From positions 1 through 64,000 of the forward strand of contig NZ_WRPK01000001.1 of assembly GCF_009755815.1 (NCBI RefSeq): a stretch of 64,000 bases of DNA, written 5' to 3'. Below the pieces are notes generated by a model. It was not told the DNA's origin. It ran no database searches and saw only the letters and a program-made list of their open reading frames with translations. Shown here one piece after another: positions 22,218-31,617 of the stretch; position 1 is the stretch's first letter, and each line of letters begins with the position of its first letter. Source of the DNA: Flavisphingomonas formosensis (lineage in GTDB: Bacteria > Pseudomonadota > Alphaproteobacteria > Sphingomonadales > Sphingomonadaceae). The position numbers were made by a program, and so were the translations under genes.

Positions 22218-22586
22218 GGGTGTCCCCTAACTACCAGGGCCGGTGAAACGCCCGGCCATGCTGGGGAGATTTCTAGAAGATGAACGAAGGCGTCAGCAAT
22301 CGCGATGATGATCGGGCGCAACGATCCCGGTTCGCTGTAGCAAAATGGACACACACGGGCTGGTTGGGGCCGAAAGCACGCGCGTGTTTCCGGTCCTGGA
22401 AAGGCATTTGAGCGCAGGAAATTGTGGCAGCAAAGCCGCGGTGGAAATTCAGAGACAGCCGGTCACGGCCTCCGCTGACGCTACGGAAAGCGGCGGATCG
22501 ACATGGTGCGGTCCGTCAGTCGTTCGGAAACGCGGCTTCCGCCCTTTTGATCCCGAAACGATCTGCTCCGGAATGGACGGAGCGGT
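22218..22586. other. Gene-free interval between the receptor and pyk
   Basis: 369 nt with no supportable gene. On the minus strand TTGCTG (22294-22299) and CTAGAA (22271-22276) are 17 nt apart and could be the receptor promoter. The rest should hold the pyk 3' end; I see no repeat or strong terminator, only a 5-bp GCTCC/GGAGC stem near 22570. Confidence 0.4.
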
Positions 22587-24047
22587 TCAGAGGGCGCGGT
22601 GCCCCTTCAGTTCGTCGCCGAGCAGGCGAACGACATGGATGACGTTGGTCGATCCGGGCGTCGCGAAGGGAATGCCGGCCATGATGATGATGCGATCGCC
22701 TGCCTTCGCGATTCCCTGGCGCAACGCCATGCGCTTGGCCTTGCCCACCATTTCCTCGAAGCTGGCCACGTCCTTGGTATGCACGGCATGCGCGCCCCAT
22801 AGCAGACCGAGCCGCCGCGCCGTCGCCTGGCGCGGCGTGAGCACGAGCAGCGGCACCGACGGCCGCTCGCGCGCGATGCGCCGCGCGGTCGACCCGGACA
22901 GGGTGAAACAGATGATCGCCGCGGCCGAGACCGTCTGGCTGATCTGCGCCGCCGCCTCGGCCAGCGCGTCGGCGGTGGTCGGATCGGGCAGCGTCTCGGT
23001 GAAATGGACGCGCGCCTGATGCGCGGGATCGGCCTCCACCGCGGCGGCGATGCGATCCATCATCGCCACCGATTCCTCGGGCCAGTCGCCCGCCGCGGAT
23101 TCGGCCGAGAGCATGATCGCATCGGCGCCGTCATAGACGGCAGTCGCCACATCCGAGACCTCGGCGCGGGTCGGCGTCGGCGCCTTGATCATCGATTCGA
23201 GCATCTGCGTGGCGACGACCACCGGCCGGCCGAGCCGCCGCGCGCTTTCCACGATGCGCTTCTGCAGCGGCGGCACCCGCTCGGGCGGCAGCTCCACGCC
23301 GAGGTCGCCGCGCGCCACCATCACCGCATCGGCGAGCTCGAGAATCTCGTCCAGTCGCTCGATCGCCGAGGGCTTCTCGATCTTGGCGAGCAGCGAGGCC
23401 TTGCCGCCGATCAACCGCCGCGCCTCGGCCACGTCCTCCGGCCGCTGCACGAAGCTGAGCGCGATCCAGTCGACATCCTGTTCCAGCGCGAAGGCGAGAT
23501 CGAGCCGGTCCTTGTCGGTCAGTGCCGCCATCGGCACGACCACGTCGGGCACATTGAGCCCCTTGTGGTTCGAGAGCACACCGCCCACCTCGACGCGCGT
23601 CTCGATCCGGTCCTTGGTGGCAGCGAGCACGCGCAGCACCATCTTGCCGTCGTCCAGCAGCAGGCGCGCGCCTTCGCGCAGCGCCAGGAAGATCTCCGGA
23701 TGGGGCAGGTTGACGCGAGTCGCATCGCCGGGCGCCTTGCCGCGGTCGAGAACGAAGGTCGCGCCATGGTCGAGGACGGCCATGCCGCCCTTGAAATTGC
23801 CGACGCGCAGCTTCGGCCCCTGCAGGTCAGCGAGGATCGTGGTCGGACGGCCGAGTTCCTTTTCCATGGCGCGAATGGCCGCCACCGACGCGGCATGATC
23901 GTCATGCGTGCCGTGGCTCATGTTCAGCCGGAAGGCGTCCGCGCCCGCCATGAACAGCTTGCGGATCATCTCCGGCGAGCGGCTGGCGGGGCCAAGCGTC
24001 GAAAGCACGCGAACCTTGCGCCGACGGGGCGCGATATGGGTGGTCAA
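22587..24047 (-). CDS. pyk: Pyruvate kinase
   Basis: 486 residues. Converts phosphoenolpyruvate and ADP to pyruvate and ATP. Visible motifs: RKVRVLSTLGPASRSPEMI and FRLNMSHGTH at the N terminus, the K-containing signature block LLAKIEKPSAIERLDEI with MVARGDLGVELPPERVP, and TRAEVSDVATAVYDGADAIMLS before the C-terminal regulatory domain (about 355-486). It is transcribed alone and divergent from the DUF1244 gene with a short intergenic region. Confidence 0.97.
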   Translation of the reverse strand: MTTHIAPRRRKVRVLSTLGPASRSPEMIRKLFMAGADAFRLNMSHGTHDDHAASVAAIRAMEKELGRPTTILADLQGPKLRVGNFKGGMAVLDHGATFVLDRGKAPGDATRVNLPHPEIFLALREGARLLLDDGKMVLRVLAATKDRIETRVEVGGVLSNHKGLNVPDVVVPMAALTDKDRLDLAFALEQDVDWIALSFVQRPEDVAEARRLIGGKASLLAKIEKPSAIERLDEILELADAVMVARGDLGVELPPERVPPLQKRIVESARRLGRPVVVATQMLESMIKAPTPTRAEVSDVATAVYDGADAIMLSAESAAGDWPEESVAMMDRIAAAVEADPAHQARVHFTETLPDPTTADALAEAAAQISQTVSAAAIICFTLSGSTARRIARERPSVPLLVLTPRQATARRLGLLWGAHAVHTKDVASFEEMVGKAKRMALRQGIAKAGDRIIIMAGIPFATPGSTNVIHVVRLLGDELKGHRAL

Positions 24048-24126
24048 ACTCGATCCTCCGGCCTTGTCCCCCGACGGGTCCGGCCCCTAATGGGTGAATG
24101 CCACAGGTCAACCCCGGGAGAGAAAG

Positions 24127-24432
24127 ATGAGTGCGCCAGAAATAGACGATGCCGCCGCGGCAGCCGCCTTCCGCCGGCTGATCGGCCATTTGCGACATCG
24201 CACCGATGCCCAGAATGTCGATCTGATGGGACTCGCCGGTTTCTGCCGCAACTGCCTGGCGGACTGGGTATCCGAAGCCTCGGGCGGTGCCATGGACCGG
24301 GAGACGGCGCGTCATGCGGTCTACGGCATGCCCTATTCCGAATGGAAAAAGGCACATCAGGCGGAAGCGACGCCCGAGCAGTTGCGGCGAATGGAAGAGA
24401 GCGTCGCGAAGAATGCCGCATCGCATGCTTGA
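24127..24432 (+). CDS. DUF1244 family protein
   Basis: 101 residues matching DUF1244, a short alphaproteobacterial/gammaproteobacterial family. The conserved block is LMGLAGFCRNCLADWV with a Cys-x-x-Cys (FCRNC), followed by YGMPYSEWKKAHQ. The CxxC could bind a metal; the molecular function is unknown. Start at 24127 has GGGAGAG 5 nt upstream; the in-frame ATG at 24094 has no such site. First of a plus-strand set with gapR-like and yebC genes. Confidence 0.85.
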   Translation: MSAPEIDDAAAAAAFRRLIGHLRHRTDAQNVDLMGLAGFCRNCLADWVSEASGGAMDRETARHAVYGMPYSEWKKAHQAEATPEQLRRMEESVAKNAASHA

Positions 24433-24523
24433 GCCGTCCGGCCCGCTCGCCTAGAGGCTCCGGCTTTCCGTTCTCCCCACTCCGGGACGAGCGGCCAGTT
24501 TCTGCATCCTGAGGAGTTGAACT

Positions 24524-24763
24524 ATGTCGGATAACGTCGCGGCCGATCAGTTGCGCCTGTTCATCGAGCGCATCGAGCGGCTCGAAGAGGAAAAGAAGGG
24601 CATCGCGGACGACGTGAAGGACGTCTATCTCGAAGCCAAATCGCAGGGCTACGACACCAAGACGATGCGGGCCATCGTGCGCCTGCGCAAGATGGAGAAG
24701 AACGCCCGCGACGAGGCGGACGCGCTGCTCGAAACATATCGCAACGCGCTCGGCCTCGTCTGA
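24524..24763 (+). CDS. gapR: GapR-like nucleoid-associated protein (DUF2312)
   Basis: 79 residues of the DUF2312 family, whose characterised member is Caulobacter GapR, a dimeric/tetrameric protein that binds overtwisted AT-rich DNA ahead of replication and transcription and stimulates gyrase and topoisomerase IV. The whole family signature is present: [34 protein letters not shown] and a final [11 protein letters not shown]. It is almost entirely helical, as in GapR. A GAGGAG-type SD (TGAGGAG, about 8 nt) precedes ATG 24524. It is shorter than the 89-residue Caulobacter protein at the N terminus. Confidence 0.88.
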   Translation: MSDNVAADQLRLFIERIERLEEEKKGIADDVKDVYLEAKSQGYDTKTMRAIVRLRKMEKNARDEADALLETYRNALGLV

Positions 24764-24870
24764 TGCCCGTACCGGCCGTCCAGCCGGCCCGATTCCCGCG
24801 AGTTGAAGTGCAGGTGCCGTGCGGCTAGACACCGCGCCATAAACGACCACGAACAAGGTGCGAGACGGCA

Positions 24871-25614
24871 ATGGCCGGCCATAGCAAATTCAAGAACATC
24901 ATGTACCGCAAGGGCGCGCAGGACAAGAAGCGTAGCGCCCTTTTCTCCAAGCTGAGCCGCGAGATCACCGTGGCCGCCAAGTCGGGCCTGCCCGATCCGA
25001 ACGCCAATGCACGTCTGCGTGCGGCGGTGCTCGCCGCGCGCCAGGGCGGCATGCCCAAGGACAATATCGAGCGATCGATCAACAAGGCGGCCGGCGGCGG
25101 CGGCGAGAATTATGAGGAAGTCCGCTACGAAGGCTTCGGCCCGGGCGGCGTCGCGCTGATCATCGAGACGCTGACCGACAACCGCAACCGTACCGCCACC
25201 AACGTGCGCACCGCGGTCTCCAAAAATGGCGGCAATCTCGGCGCGAGCGGCGCGGTCAGCCATGGGTTCGACCGGATGGGCCTGATCAGCTATCCGGCCA
25301 GCGCGGGCAGCGCCGACGCGGTGTTCGAAGCGGCGCTGGAGGCGGGCGCGGAAGACGTCTCCTCCACCGAGGAGGGGCACGAAATCTGGACGTCGACGGA
25401 TTCGCTCCACGAAGTCGCCAAGGCGCTCGAGGCCTCGCTCGGCGAATCGCAGGGCGCGAAGCTCGCCTGGCGCCCGCAGACGATGGTGAGCGTCGGCGCG
25501 GAGGATGCCGCGCTGCTGTTCAAGCTGATCGACACGCTGGACGACGATGACGACGTCCAGAATGTCTGGGGCAATTACGAAGTCTCCGACGAGGTGATGG
25601 AGAAGCTGGGGTGA
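24871..25614 (+). CDS. yebC: YebC/PmpR family protein (TACO1-like)
   Basis: 247 residues beginning [21 protein letters not shown], the diagnostic YebC N terminus, then [19 protein letters not shown] and [12 protein letters not shown]. The family was annotated as transcriptional regulators; recent work on relatives also implicates them in translation of proline stretches. It sits directly upstream of ruvC, the usual neighbourhood in many proteobacteria. An inverted repeat pair separates it from ruvC. Confidence 0.95.
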   Translation: MAGHSKFKNIMYRKGAQDKKRSALFSKLSREITVAAKSGLPDPNANARLRAAVLAARQGGMPKDNIERSINKAAGGGGENYEEVRYEGFGPGGVALIIETLTDNRNRTATNVRTAVSKNGGNLGASGAVSHGFDRMGLISYPASAGSADAVFEAALEAGAEDVSSTEEGHEIWTSTDSLHEVAKALEASLGESQGAKLAWRPQTMVSVGAEDAALLFKLIDTLDDDDDVQNVWGNYEVSDEVMEKLG

Positions 25615-25668
25615 GGGACGCCCCCGCCTCCGCTTGAGGCGGCGACGTTCATGCATCGAATCCTTCTT

Positions 25669-25809
25669 CGTCATGCTGAACTCGTTTCAGCATCCACCTT
25701 TCGTCGGGTACCGTCCGTTTGCCGTCGGACGGTGACGTGGCGGCAGTATTTCTCCCGATGGGATAGTGCAGGCCGCGCAGTGGATGCTGAAACAAGTTCA
25801 GCATGACGG
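25669..25809. repeat. Intergenic inverted-repeat element, family C
   Basis: CGTCATGCTGAACTCGTTTC (25669-25688) extending to CAGCATCCAC is matched in inverted orientation by GTGGATGCTGAAACAAGTTC (25780-25799) extending to AGCATGACGG. Between them lies a further 8-bp hairpin (ACCGTCCG/CGGACGGT). Each arm is itself a palindrome (CATGCTGAAC/GTTTCAGCAT). The unit resembles small non-autonomous repeat elements of sphingomonads and lies between yebC and ruvC. Confidence 0.75.
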
Positions 25810-25850
25810 AAATTTGTGAGAGCCTGCAAGGGGAAAGGGCCTAGCTGCGC

Positions 25851-26348
25851 ATGATCCTGATCGGCTTCGATCCCGGGCTCGGCACCACCGGCTGGGGCGT
25901 CATTGCGGCGACGGGCAACCGGCTCAGCCACATCGCCAACGGCCAGATCCGCACCGAGAGCGGCACGGCGCTGGCCGATCGCCTCGTGACCCTGCACGAT
26001 GCGCTGACCGACATATTGCTGACCCACCGGCCCGATGGCGCCGCGGTGGAGGAGGTGTTCGTCAACGCCAACCCGCAATCCACGCTGAAGCTCGGCCAGG
26101 CGCGCGGCGTGGTGTTGCTGACGGCGGCGAAAGCGGGGCTGGAGGTCGGCGAATATGCCGCGAGGCTGGTCAAGAAGGCGGTCGTCGGCACCGGCGGCGC
26201 GGAAAAGGCGCAAGTGCATGCGATGGTTGCGCGGCTGCTGCCGGGCACCGCGATCGCCGGAGCCGACGCGGCGGATGCGTTGGCCGTCGCCATCACTCAT
26301 GCCCATCATCTTGCCAGCGCGCGGCGCATTCCGGCCGCGTTGAGGTGA
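25851..26348 (+). CDS. ruvC: Crossover junction endodeoxyribonuclease RuvC
   Basis: 165 residues. The Holliday-junction resolvase that cleaves after RuvAB branch migration. Acidic catalytic residues are visible: Asp7 ([13 protein letters not shown]), Glu67 ([14 protein letters not shown]), Asp139 and Asp142 ([15 protein letters not shown]). Length is normal. It opens a ruvC-ruvA-...-ruvB set; ruvA follows after 80 nt. Confidence 0.97.
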   Translation: MILIGFDPGLGTTGWGVIAATGNRLSHIANGQIRTESGTALADRLVTLHDALTDILLTHRPDGAAVEEVFVNANPQSTLKLGQARGVVLLTAAKAGLEVGEYAARLVKKAVVGTGGAEKAQVHAMVARLLPGTAIAGADAADALAVAITHAHHLASARRIPAALR

Positions 26349-26428
26349 GGCCGGCATCGATCGGCTCGACTTCGCGCGAGGCGCACGGTTAAGGTGATCG
26401 CGATGATCCCGCACCCCGGCCTCCGCCC

Positions 26429-27031
26429 ATGATCGCCCGCCTCTCCGGATCGCTCGCCGAAAGCGTGGCCGACCATGCCGTGATCGACGTCGGCGGCGTC
26501 GGCTATCTCGTCCAGGCATCGTCGCGCACACTCTCCGCGCTGGGCCCGATCGGCGGCGCCGTGATGCTGTTCACCGAGATGCAGGTGCGCGAGGATGCGA
26601 TCACGCTTTACGGCTTCGGCTCAGCGGGCGAACGGGACTGGTTCCGGCTCCTGACCAGCGTTCAGGGGGTGGGCGGCCGCGTCGCCCTCGCCATCCTCTC
26701 CGTGCTCTCGCCCGACGAGCTGAGCCGCGCCGTCGCTGGCGGCGACAAGGCGATGGTCACGCGGGCGAACGGCGTCGGACCGAAGCTCGCCCAGCGGATC
26801 GTCAACGAACTCAAGGACAAGGTCGGCGCGATTCCGATCGGGTCCGCCGGGTCCGTCGCAGTAGCGCCGCCGGGCGGCGCCGCCGCCGATGCCCTGTCCG
26901 CGCTCGCCAATCTCGGCTTCCGGCCGGCCGAGGCCAATGCCGCGGTGGCGGCCGCGCAGGAGGATCTGGGGGATGGCGCGACGCTGGACGCGCTTGTCCG
27001 TCTCGCGCTGCGCAAGGCCGCAAAGAGCTGA
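26429..27031 (+). CDS. ruvA: Holliday junction branch migration protein RuvA
   Basis: 200 residues. The tetrameric subunit that binds the junction and recruits RuvB. Domain I beta-barrel ([28 protein letters not shown]), the helix-hairpin-helix region ([18 protein letters not shown] and [18 protein letters not shown]), an acidic/alanine linker and the C-terminal RuvB-binding domain ([16 protein letters not shown]...). A DNA-damage role with RuvB and RuvC is established for the family. Confidence 0.97.
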   Translation: MIARLSGSLAESVADHAVIDVGGVGYLVQASSRTLSALGPIGGAVMLFTEMQVREDAITLYGFGSAGERDWFRLLTSVQGVGGRVALAILSVLSPDELSRAVAGGDKAMVTRANGVGPKLAQRIVNELKDKVGAIPIGSAGSVAVAPPGGAAADALSALANLGFRPAEANAAVAAAQEDLGDGATLDALVRLALRKAAKS

Positions 27032-27091
27032 CGCTTGCCGCCCTACCTCGCCCGACATAGGGTGCAGGCGCCATAACAGGGAGAGAACGGC

Positions 27092-27681
27092 ATGAAACGG
27101 CTTCTCTGTACGACGACGGCGCTGATGCTGCTGATCCCCGAGATCGCGGCCGCGCAGCAGCAGCCGGACCACCGCCCTGGCCCCACCACACGACCTTCGC
27201 CCGGCGCGGAACGGCCGGTCGGCCGGCCTTCCCCCCCGGCCGGCCTCAACCGGGACGCCCCGAGATGCGGCCGCCACAGCCGGGCAGGCCGGAAGTCCGA
27301 CCGCCGCAACCCGGCCGGCCCGAGGTTCGTCCCCCAAAGCCCGGACGGCCCGAAATCCAACCGCCGCAGCCCGGCCGCCCCGGCGGCGGCAATGGCGTCC
27401 GCCCGCCGCATCGCCCGGGCCAGGGCAGACCACCGAATTTCCGCCCGATCCAGCGCCCGCCTTTCCATTATCCGCACGGCTATCGCTACCGGCGCTGGTC
27501 GATCGGCCTCCTGCTGCCCCGGATCTTCCTGTCTACCGCCTATTATTTCGGCGATTGGAACAGTCTGGGCGTCGGCGCGCCGCCGCGCGGCTATCGCTGG
27601 GTGCGCTACGGGCCGGACCTGCTGCTGGTCCGCACGCGCGACCGCAGGATTGTCGACGTGATCTACGGGGCCTTCTACTGA
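27092..27681 (+). CDS. RcnB-family secreted protein with an apparent frameshift
   Basis: Two frames must be joined. From 27092 a signal peptide (MKRLLCTTTALMLLIPEIAAAQQ) and a proline-rich start run to a seven-C run at 27231-27237. Continuing in the next frame (in which the first ATG is at 27265) gives a repeated PGRPEVRPPQ motif and then an RcnB-type domain ending VGAPPRGYRWVRYGPDLLLVR and VDVIYGAFY. Neither frame alone is a complete protein: the first lacks the domain, the second lacks the signal. One additional C (or a -1 slip on the C run) restores it. RcnB is a periplasmic protein linked to Ni/Co homeostasis in E. coli, but this branch has unknown function. It interrupts ruvA-ruvB. Confidence 0.7.
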
Positions 27682-27760
27682 AGACGCCTCGATCGGGGCG
27701 GGTGGGCCGATGCGCTTTCCTGCCTCGACAGGCACGGCCCAGCCCCGCTAGGCCAGTGCC

Positions 27761-28783
27761 GTGACCGATACCGACCGCATTCTGACCGCCTCGCGCCGCC
27801 CAGAGGACGCCGACGCCGCGCTTCGCCCCAAGACGCTCGACGAGTTCGTGGGGCAGAAGGCGGCGCGCGAAAATCTGCGCGTCTTCATCGAGGCGGCGAG
27901 GCGCCGCGGCGATGCGCTCGACCATGTGCTGTTCTTCGGGCCGCCCGGCCTCGGCAAGACCACGCTCGCCCAGATCATCGCGCGCGAGATGGGGGTGGGT
28001 TTTCGCGCCACATCCGGCCCGGTGATCGCCAAGTCGGGCGATCTCGCCGCCTTGCTCACCAATCTCGAAGATGGCGACGTGCTGTTCATCGACGAGATCC
28101 ATCGGCTCCAACCGGCCGTCGAGGAAGTTCTCTACCCGGCGATGGAGGACCGCGCGCTCGATCTGATGATCGGCGAAGGACCGTCCGCCCGTTCGGTCCG
28201 CATCGACCTGCCGCGCTTCACGCTGGTCGGCGCGACCACTCGCCAGGGACTGATCACCACGCCGCTGCGCGATCGCTTCGGCATCCCGGTGCGGCTGCAA
28301 TTCTACACGGTCGAGGAACTGGAAAGCGTCGTGCGCCGCGCGGCGGGGCTGCTCGACCTGCCTTTGACGCCGGACGGCGCGACCGAGGTCGCCCGCCGGT
28401 CCCGCGGAACGCCTCGCATCGCCGGCCGCCTGCTGCGCCGGGTGCGCGATTTCGCCCATGTCGCAGGCGCCGAGACGGTGGATGCGAAGATGGCCGACGC
28501 CGCGCTCAACCGGCTGGAGGTCGACGCGCTGGGGCTCGACGCGATGGACCGGCGCTATCTGATGATGATCGCCGACATCTATCGCGGTGGCCCGGTCGGC
28601 GTCGAGACCCTCGCCGCCGGCCTTTCGGAGCCGCGCGACACGATCGAGGAGGTGATCGAGCCCTATCTGATCCAGCTCGGCCTCGTCGCCCGCACGGCGC
28701 GCGGGCGCTGCCTCAACGGCCGAGGCTGGAAACATCTCGGCCTCAATCCGCCGTCGACCAGCCAGGATGGCCTGTTCGACTAA
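27761..28783 (+). CDS. ruvB: Holliday junction branch migration DNA helicase RuvB
   Basis: 340 residues. AAA+ motor of the RuvAB complex. Visible: [19 protein letters not shown], Walker [14 protein letters not shown], Walker B FIDEIHRL, sensor 1 LVGATTRQG and the C-terminal winged-helix DNA-binding domain ([15 protein letters not shown]). It uses a GTG start at 27761, which gives the family's N terminus exactly. Together with ruvC and ruvA it completes the ruvCAB set, though one unrelated gene intervenes. Confidence 0.97.
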   Translation: MTDTDRILTASRRPEDADAALRPKTLDEFVGQKAARENLRVFIEAARRRGDALDHVLFFGPPGLGKTTLAQIIAREMGVGFRATSGPVIAKSGDLAALLTNLEDGDVLFIDEIHRLQPAVEEVLYPAMEDRALDLMIGEGPSARSVRIDLPRFTLVGATTRQGLITTPLRDRFGIPVRLQFYTVEELESVVRRAAGLLDLPLTPDGATEVARRSRGTPRIAGRLLRRVRDFAHVAGAETVDAKMADAALNRLEVDALGLDAMDRRYLMMIADIYRGGPVGVETLAAGLSEPRDTIEEVIEPYLIQLGLVARTARGRCLNGRGWKHLGLNPPSTSQDGLFD

Positions 28784-28916
28784 AGCAGCCCTCCGGCTCG
28801 GCGGCCCCGCAGCGGGAAGTCACCGCGATACCACCACAGCCTGCCCCGCCGGACGGACTTCCAGCGGCCCCTGCTCCCGTCGGCGATTCCACCCCTCCCA
28901 TATTGTCGTTAAGCCG

Positions 28917-29393
28917 ATGACCATGACTCGCGCGAACCGAGACCTGCCGGCCGAGGGCCGTTTCGAGGGCAGCGACCACCTGTATCCGATCCGCGTCTAT
29001 TTCGAGGACACGGATCTGACCGGCGCAGTCTACCACGCCAATTATCTGCGATTTCTGGAGCGCGCGCGTTCGGACATGCTGCGCACCGCCGGCATCGGCC
29101 AGCGCGCGGCGTTCGAGGCGGGCGAGGGGGCCTATGCCGTCACCGAGGTCACCATCCGCTATCGCCGGCCCGCCCGGTTGGAAGACGATCTGATCGTCAC
29201 CAGCCGGCTGATGGATATTCGGGCCGCTTCCTGCGTCATTCATCAGAGAGTCATGCGGAATGGGGATGTGCTGACCGAAGCTGAGGTGACGGTCGCCTTC
29301 GTCTCGCCCGATGGACGGCCCAGGCGCCAGCCGCGCGCCTGGATCGAGATCTTCGAGCGGCTGTGTGCGGACAGAACAGACAAGGGAGCATGA
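28917..29393 (+). CDS. ybgC: Tol-Pal-associated acyl-CoA thioesterase YbgC
   Basis: 158 residues of the 4-hydroxybenzoyl-CoA thioesterase-like hotdog family, conserved as the first gene of tol-pal operons. The active-site block is RVYFEDTDLTGAVYHANYLRFLERARSD (catalytic Asp in EDTD...YHANY). ATG at 28917 gives the normal length; the frame is open further upstream, overlapping the end of ruvB, but that extension is not family-like. Its stop overlaps tolQ starts (ATGATGG). It acts on acyl-CoA or acyl-ACP and likely links membrane lipid synthesis to the Tol machine, a role that is debated. Confidence 0.92.
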   Translation: MTMTRANRDLPAEGRFEGSDHLYPIRVYFEDTDLTGAVYHANYLRFLERARSDMLRTAGIGQRAAFEAGEGAYAVTEVTIRYRRPARLEDDLIVTSRLMDIRAASCVIHQRVMRNGDVLTEAEVTVAFVSPDGRPRRQPRAWIEIFERLCADRTDKGA

Positions 29394-30087
29394 TGGAATC
29401 GATCAGCATCAGCCACCAGGCGGCGACTCTTTCACCTATCGCCTTGTTCCTGCAGGCGGACATCGTCGTCAAATGCGTTATGATCGGCCTGCTCGCCGCC
29501 AGCATCTGGACGTGGACGATCATCATCGCCCACGTGATCAAGATGCGGAAGGTCGCCAAGGAGAATGACCGTTTCGAGCGGGATTTCTGGAAGGCCGAGG
29601 ATATCGAGAAATATCACGACGCCTATGGCCGATCGAACCTGCCGAGCGCCAAGGTGTTCGCCGCGGGCGTTGCCGAGTGGCGCCGCTCCACCGCCAATCC
29701 GGCGATGGATCGGGAGGGCACGCGCCAGCGGCTGTCGACTGCGATGGGCAGTGCCGTCGCCAATGAGGTCGACAAGCTGTCCGACCGGCTGAACATCCTC
29801 GCGACGATCGGATCGGTCGGCCCCTTCGTCGGCCTGTTCGGCACGGTGTGGGGCATCATGCGCAGCTTCACCGACATCGCCGCCACCCAGAATACCAGCC
29901 TGGGCGTCGTCGCGCCGGGCATCGCGGAGGCGTTGTTCGCCACCGCCCTGGGCCTGTTCGCCGCGATTCCCGCCGTGATCGGCTATAATCGGCTGACCCA
30001 TGGCATCAATCGGATGGAAGCGCGGCTCACCCGTTTCGCCGACGGCTTCCATTCCACCCTTTCGCGCGAGCTGGAGTTCGAACGCTG

Positions 30088-30088
<1 letters not shown>
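29393..30088 (+). CDS. tolQ: Tol-Pal system inner-membrane protein TolQ
   Basis: 231 residues, three membrane helices, homologous to the ExbB/MotA stator family, forming the proton-driven TolQR motor. Visible blocks: ADIVVKCVMIGLLAASIWTWTI (helix 1), LATIGSVGPFVGLFGTVWGIM (helix 2) and VAPGIAEALFATALGLFAAIPAV (helix 3). Two ATGs are possible: 29390 overlaps the ybgC stop codon, 29393 has better spacing from AAGGGAG; I chose 29393. tolR begins inside the tolQ stop codon (TGATG). Confidence 0.95.
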
Positions 30089-30536
<448 letters not shown>

Positions 30537-30537
<1 letters not shown>

Positions 30538-31565
30538 TGGATCGCGCCGAGCGCAACGGCCTCGGGATCGCGATCGTCGCCCATGCCCTGCTGCTGGCGG
30601 CACTTTCGATCAAGCTGATGCCGAGCGCGAAGATCCCGCTCAAATCCGATCCGATGGAAGTCCAGCTCGTCGGCGAAATCGGGCTGCAGTCGGCCGCGCC
30701 CAAATCCGAGGCCCCGGCGCAGTCGGCCGCGCGCGAGGTCGCCAAGCCCGAAGAGAGCGCGCCGCCGCCCGAACCGGCCCCGCCGCAGCCGGCGCCGCCC
30801 AAGCCGCAGCCGCCGAAACCCGAACCAAAGCCCGTACCGCCAAAGCCGGAACCGAAACCGACGCCGCCGAAGCCCACACCCCCCAAGGCAGAGCCCAAGC
30901 CGAAGCCGGAACCGCCCAGGCCCGAGCCTAAGCCCACGCCAAAACCGGTGCCGCCCAAGCCGGCACCGCCGAAGAAGGAGGCGGAGAAACCCGCGAAGGA
31001 GGCTCCGGAAAAGCCCAGCAAGGCGAAGCCAACGCCGGACAAGGCGGCCGCGCCCGCGAAGGCGGCACCGGACAAGTCCGCGCCTGCCAAACCCGCGCCG
31101 GCCACCTCGCCTAAGGGCGAAGGCAGCAAGGCTGGCAAGAAGACGTCGGGCCTCACGCTGGACGACATCATGAAAGGCGTGAAGCCGGAGAAAAGCCCCG
31201 GCAAGGCGCAGACGCCGCAGGGCGCGAAGCTGGATGCGCGGTCCATCGCCGGGCTCGCCTCGGCAATCGCGGCACAGGTTAAGCCCTGTTACCAGATTCC
31301 GACCGGCGGCGCCGGATCCGAAAGGATCGTGAGCGTGCTCGATCTACGTATGGGACGGGACGGCTCGGTTTCTTCGGCCTCGGTCGTCGGGCATCTCGGC
31401 GTGACGCCGGACAACCAGCCCTATGTGCAGCAGATGGATGATGCCGCCAAGCGCGCGGTGCTGCGCTGCGCGCCGCTCCACCTGCCGGCCGATCTGTACG
31501 ATGTCGGGGATGGCAATGGCTGGAACCATATCCAGTTCAAGTTCACCCCGGCGCAAATGAATTGA
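30537..31565 (+). CDS. tolA: Tol-Pal system protein TolA
   Basis: 342 residues: an inner-membrane helix (about 8-26, [19 protein letters not shown]), a long low-complexity periplasmic linker rich in Pro, Lys and Glu (about 70-205, repeats of PKPEPKP and PPKP; the underlying DNA is repetitive too), and a C-terminal globular domain (about 235-342, [17 protein letters not shown]...) homologous to the TolA D3 region that contacts Pal and TolB. E. coli TolA uses an alanine-rich helical linker instead; a proline-rich linker is common in alphaproteobacteria. It starts at ATG 30537, overlapping the tolR stop. Confidence 0.9.
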
Positions 31566-31617
31566 TGGAGCCGAAATGATCTCTGGACGTTCGCTCAGTC
31601 GAAAGGGAGTATACGGA

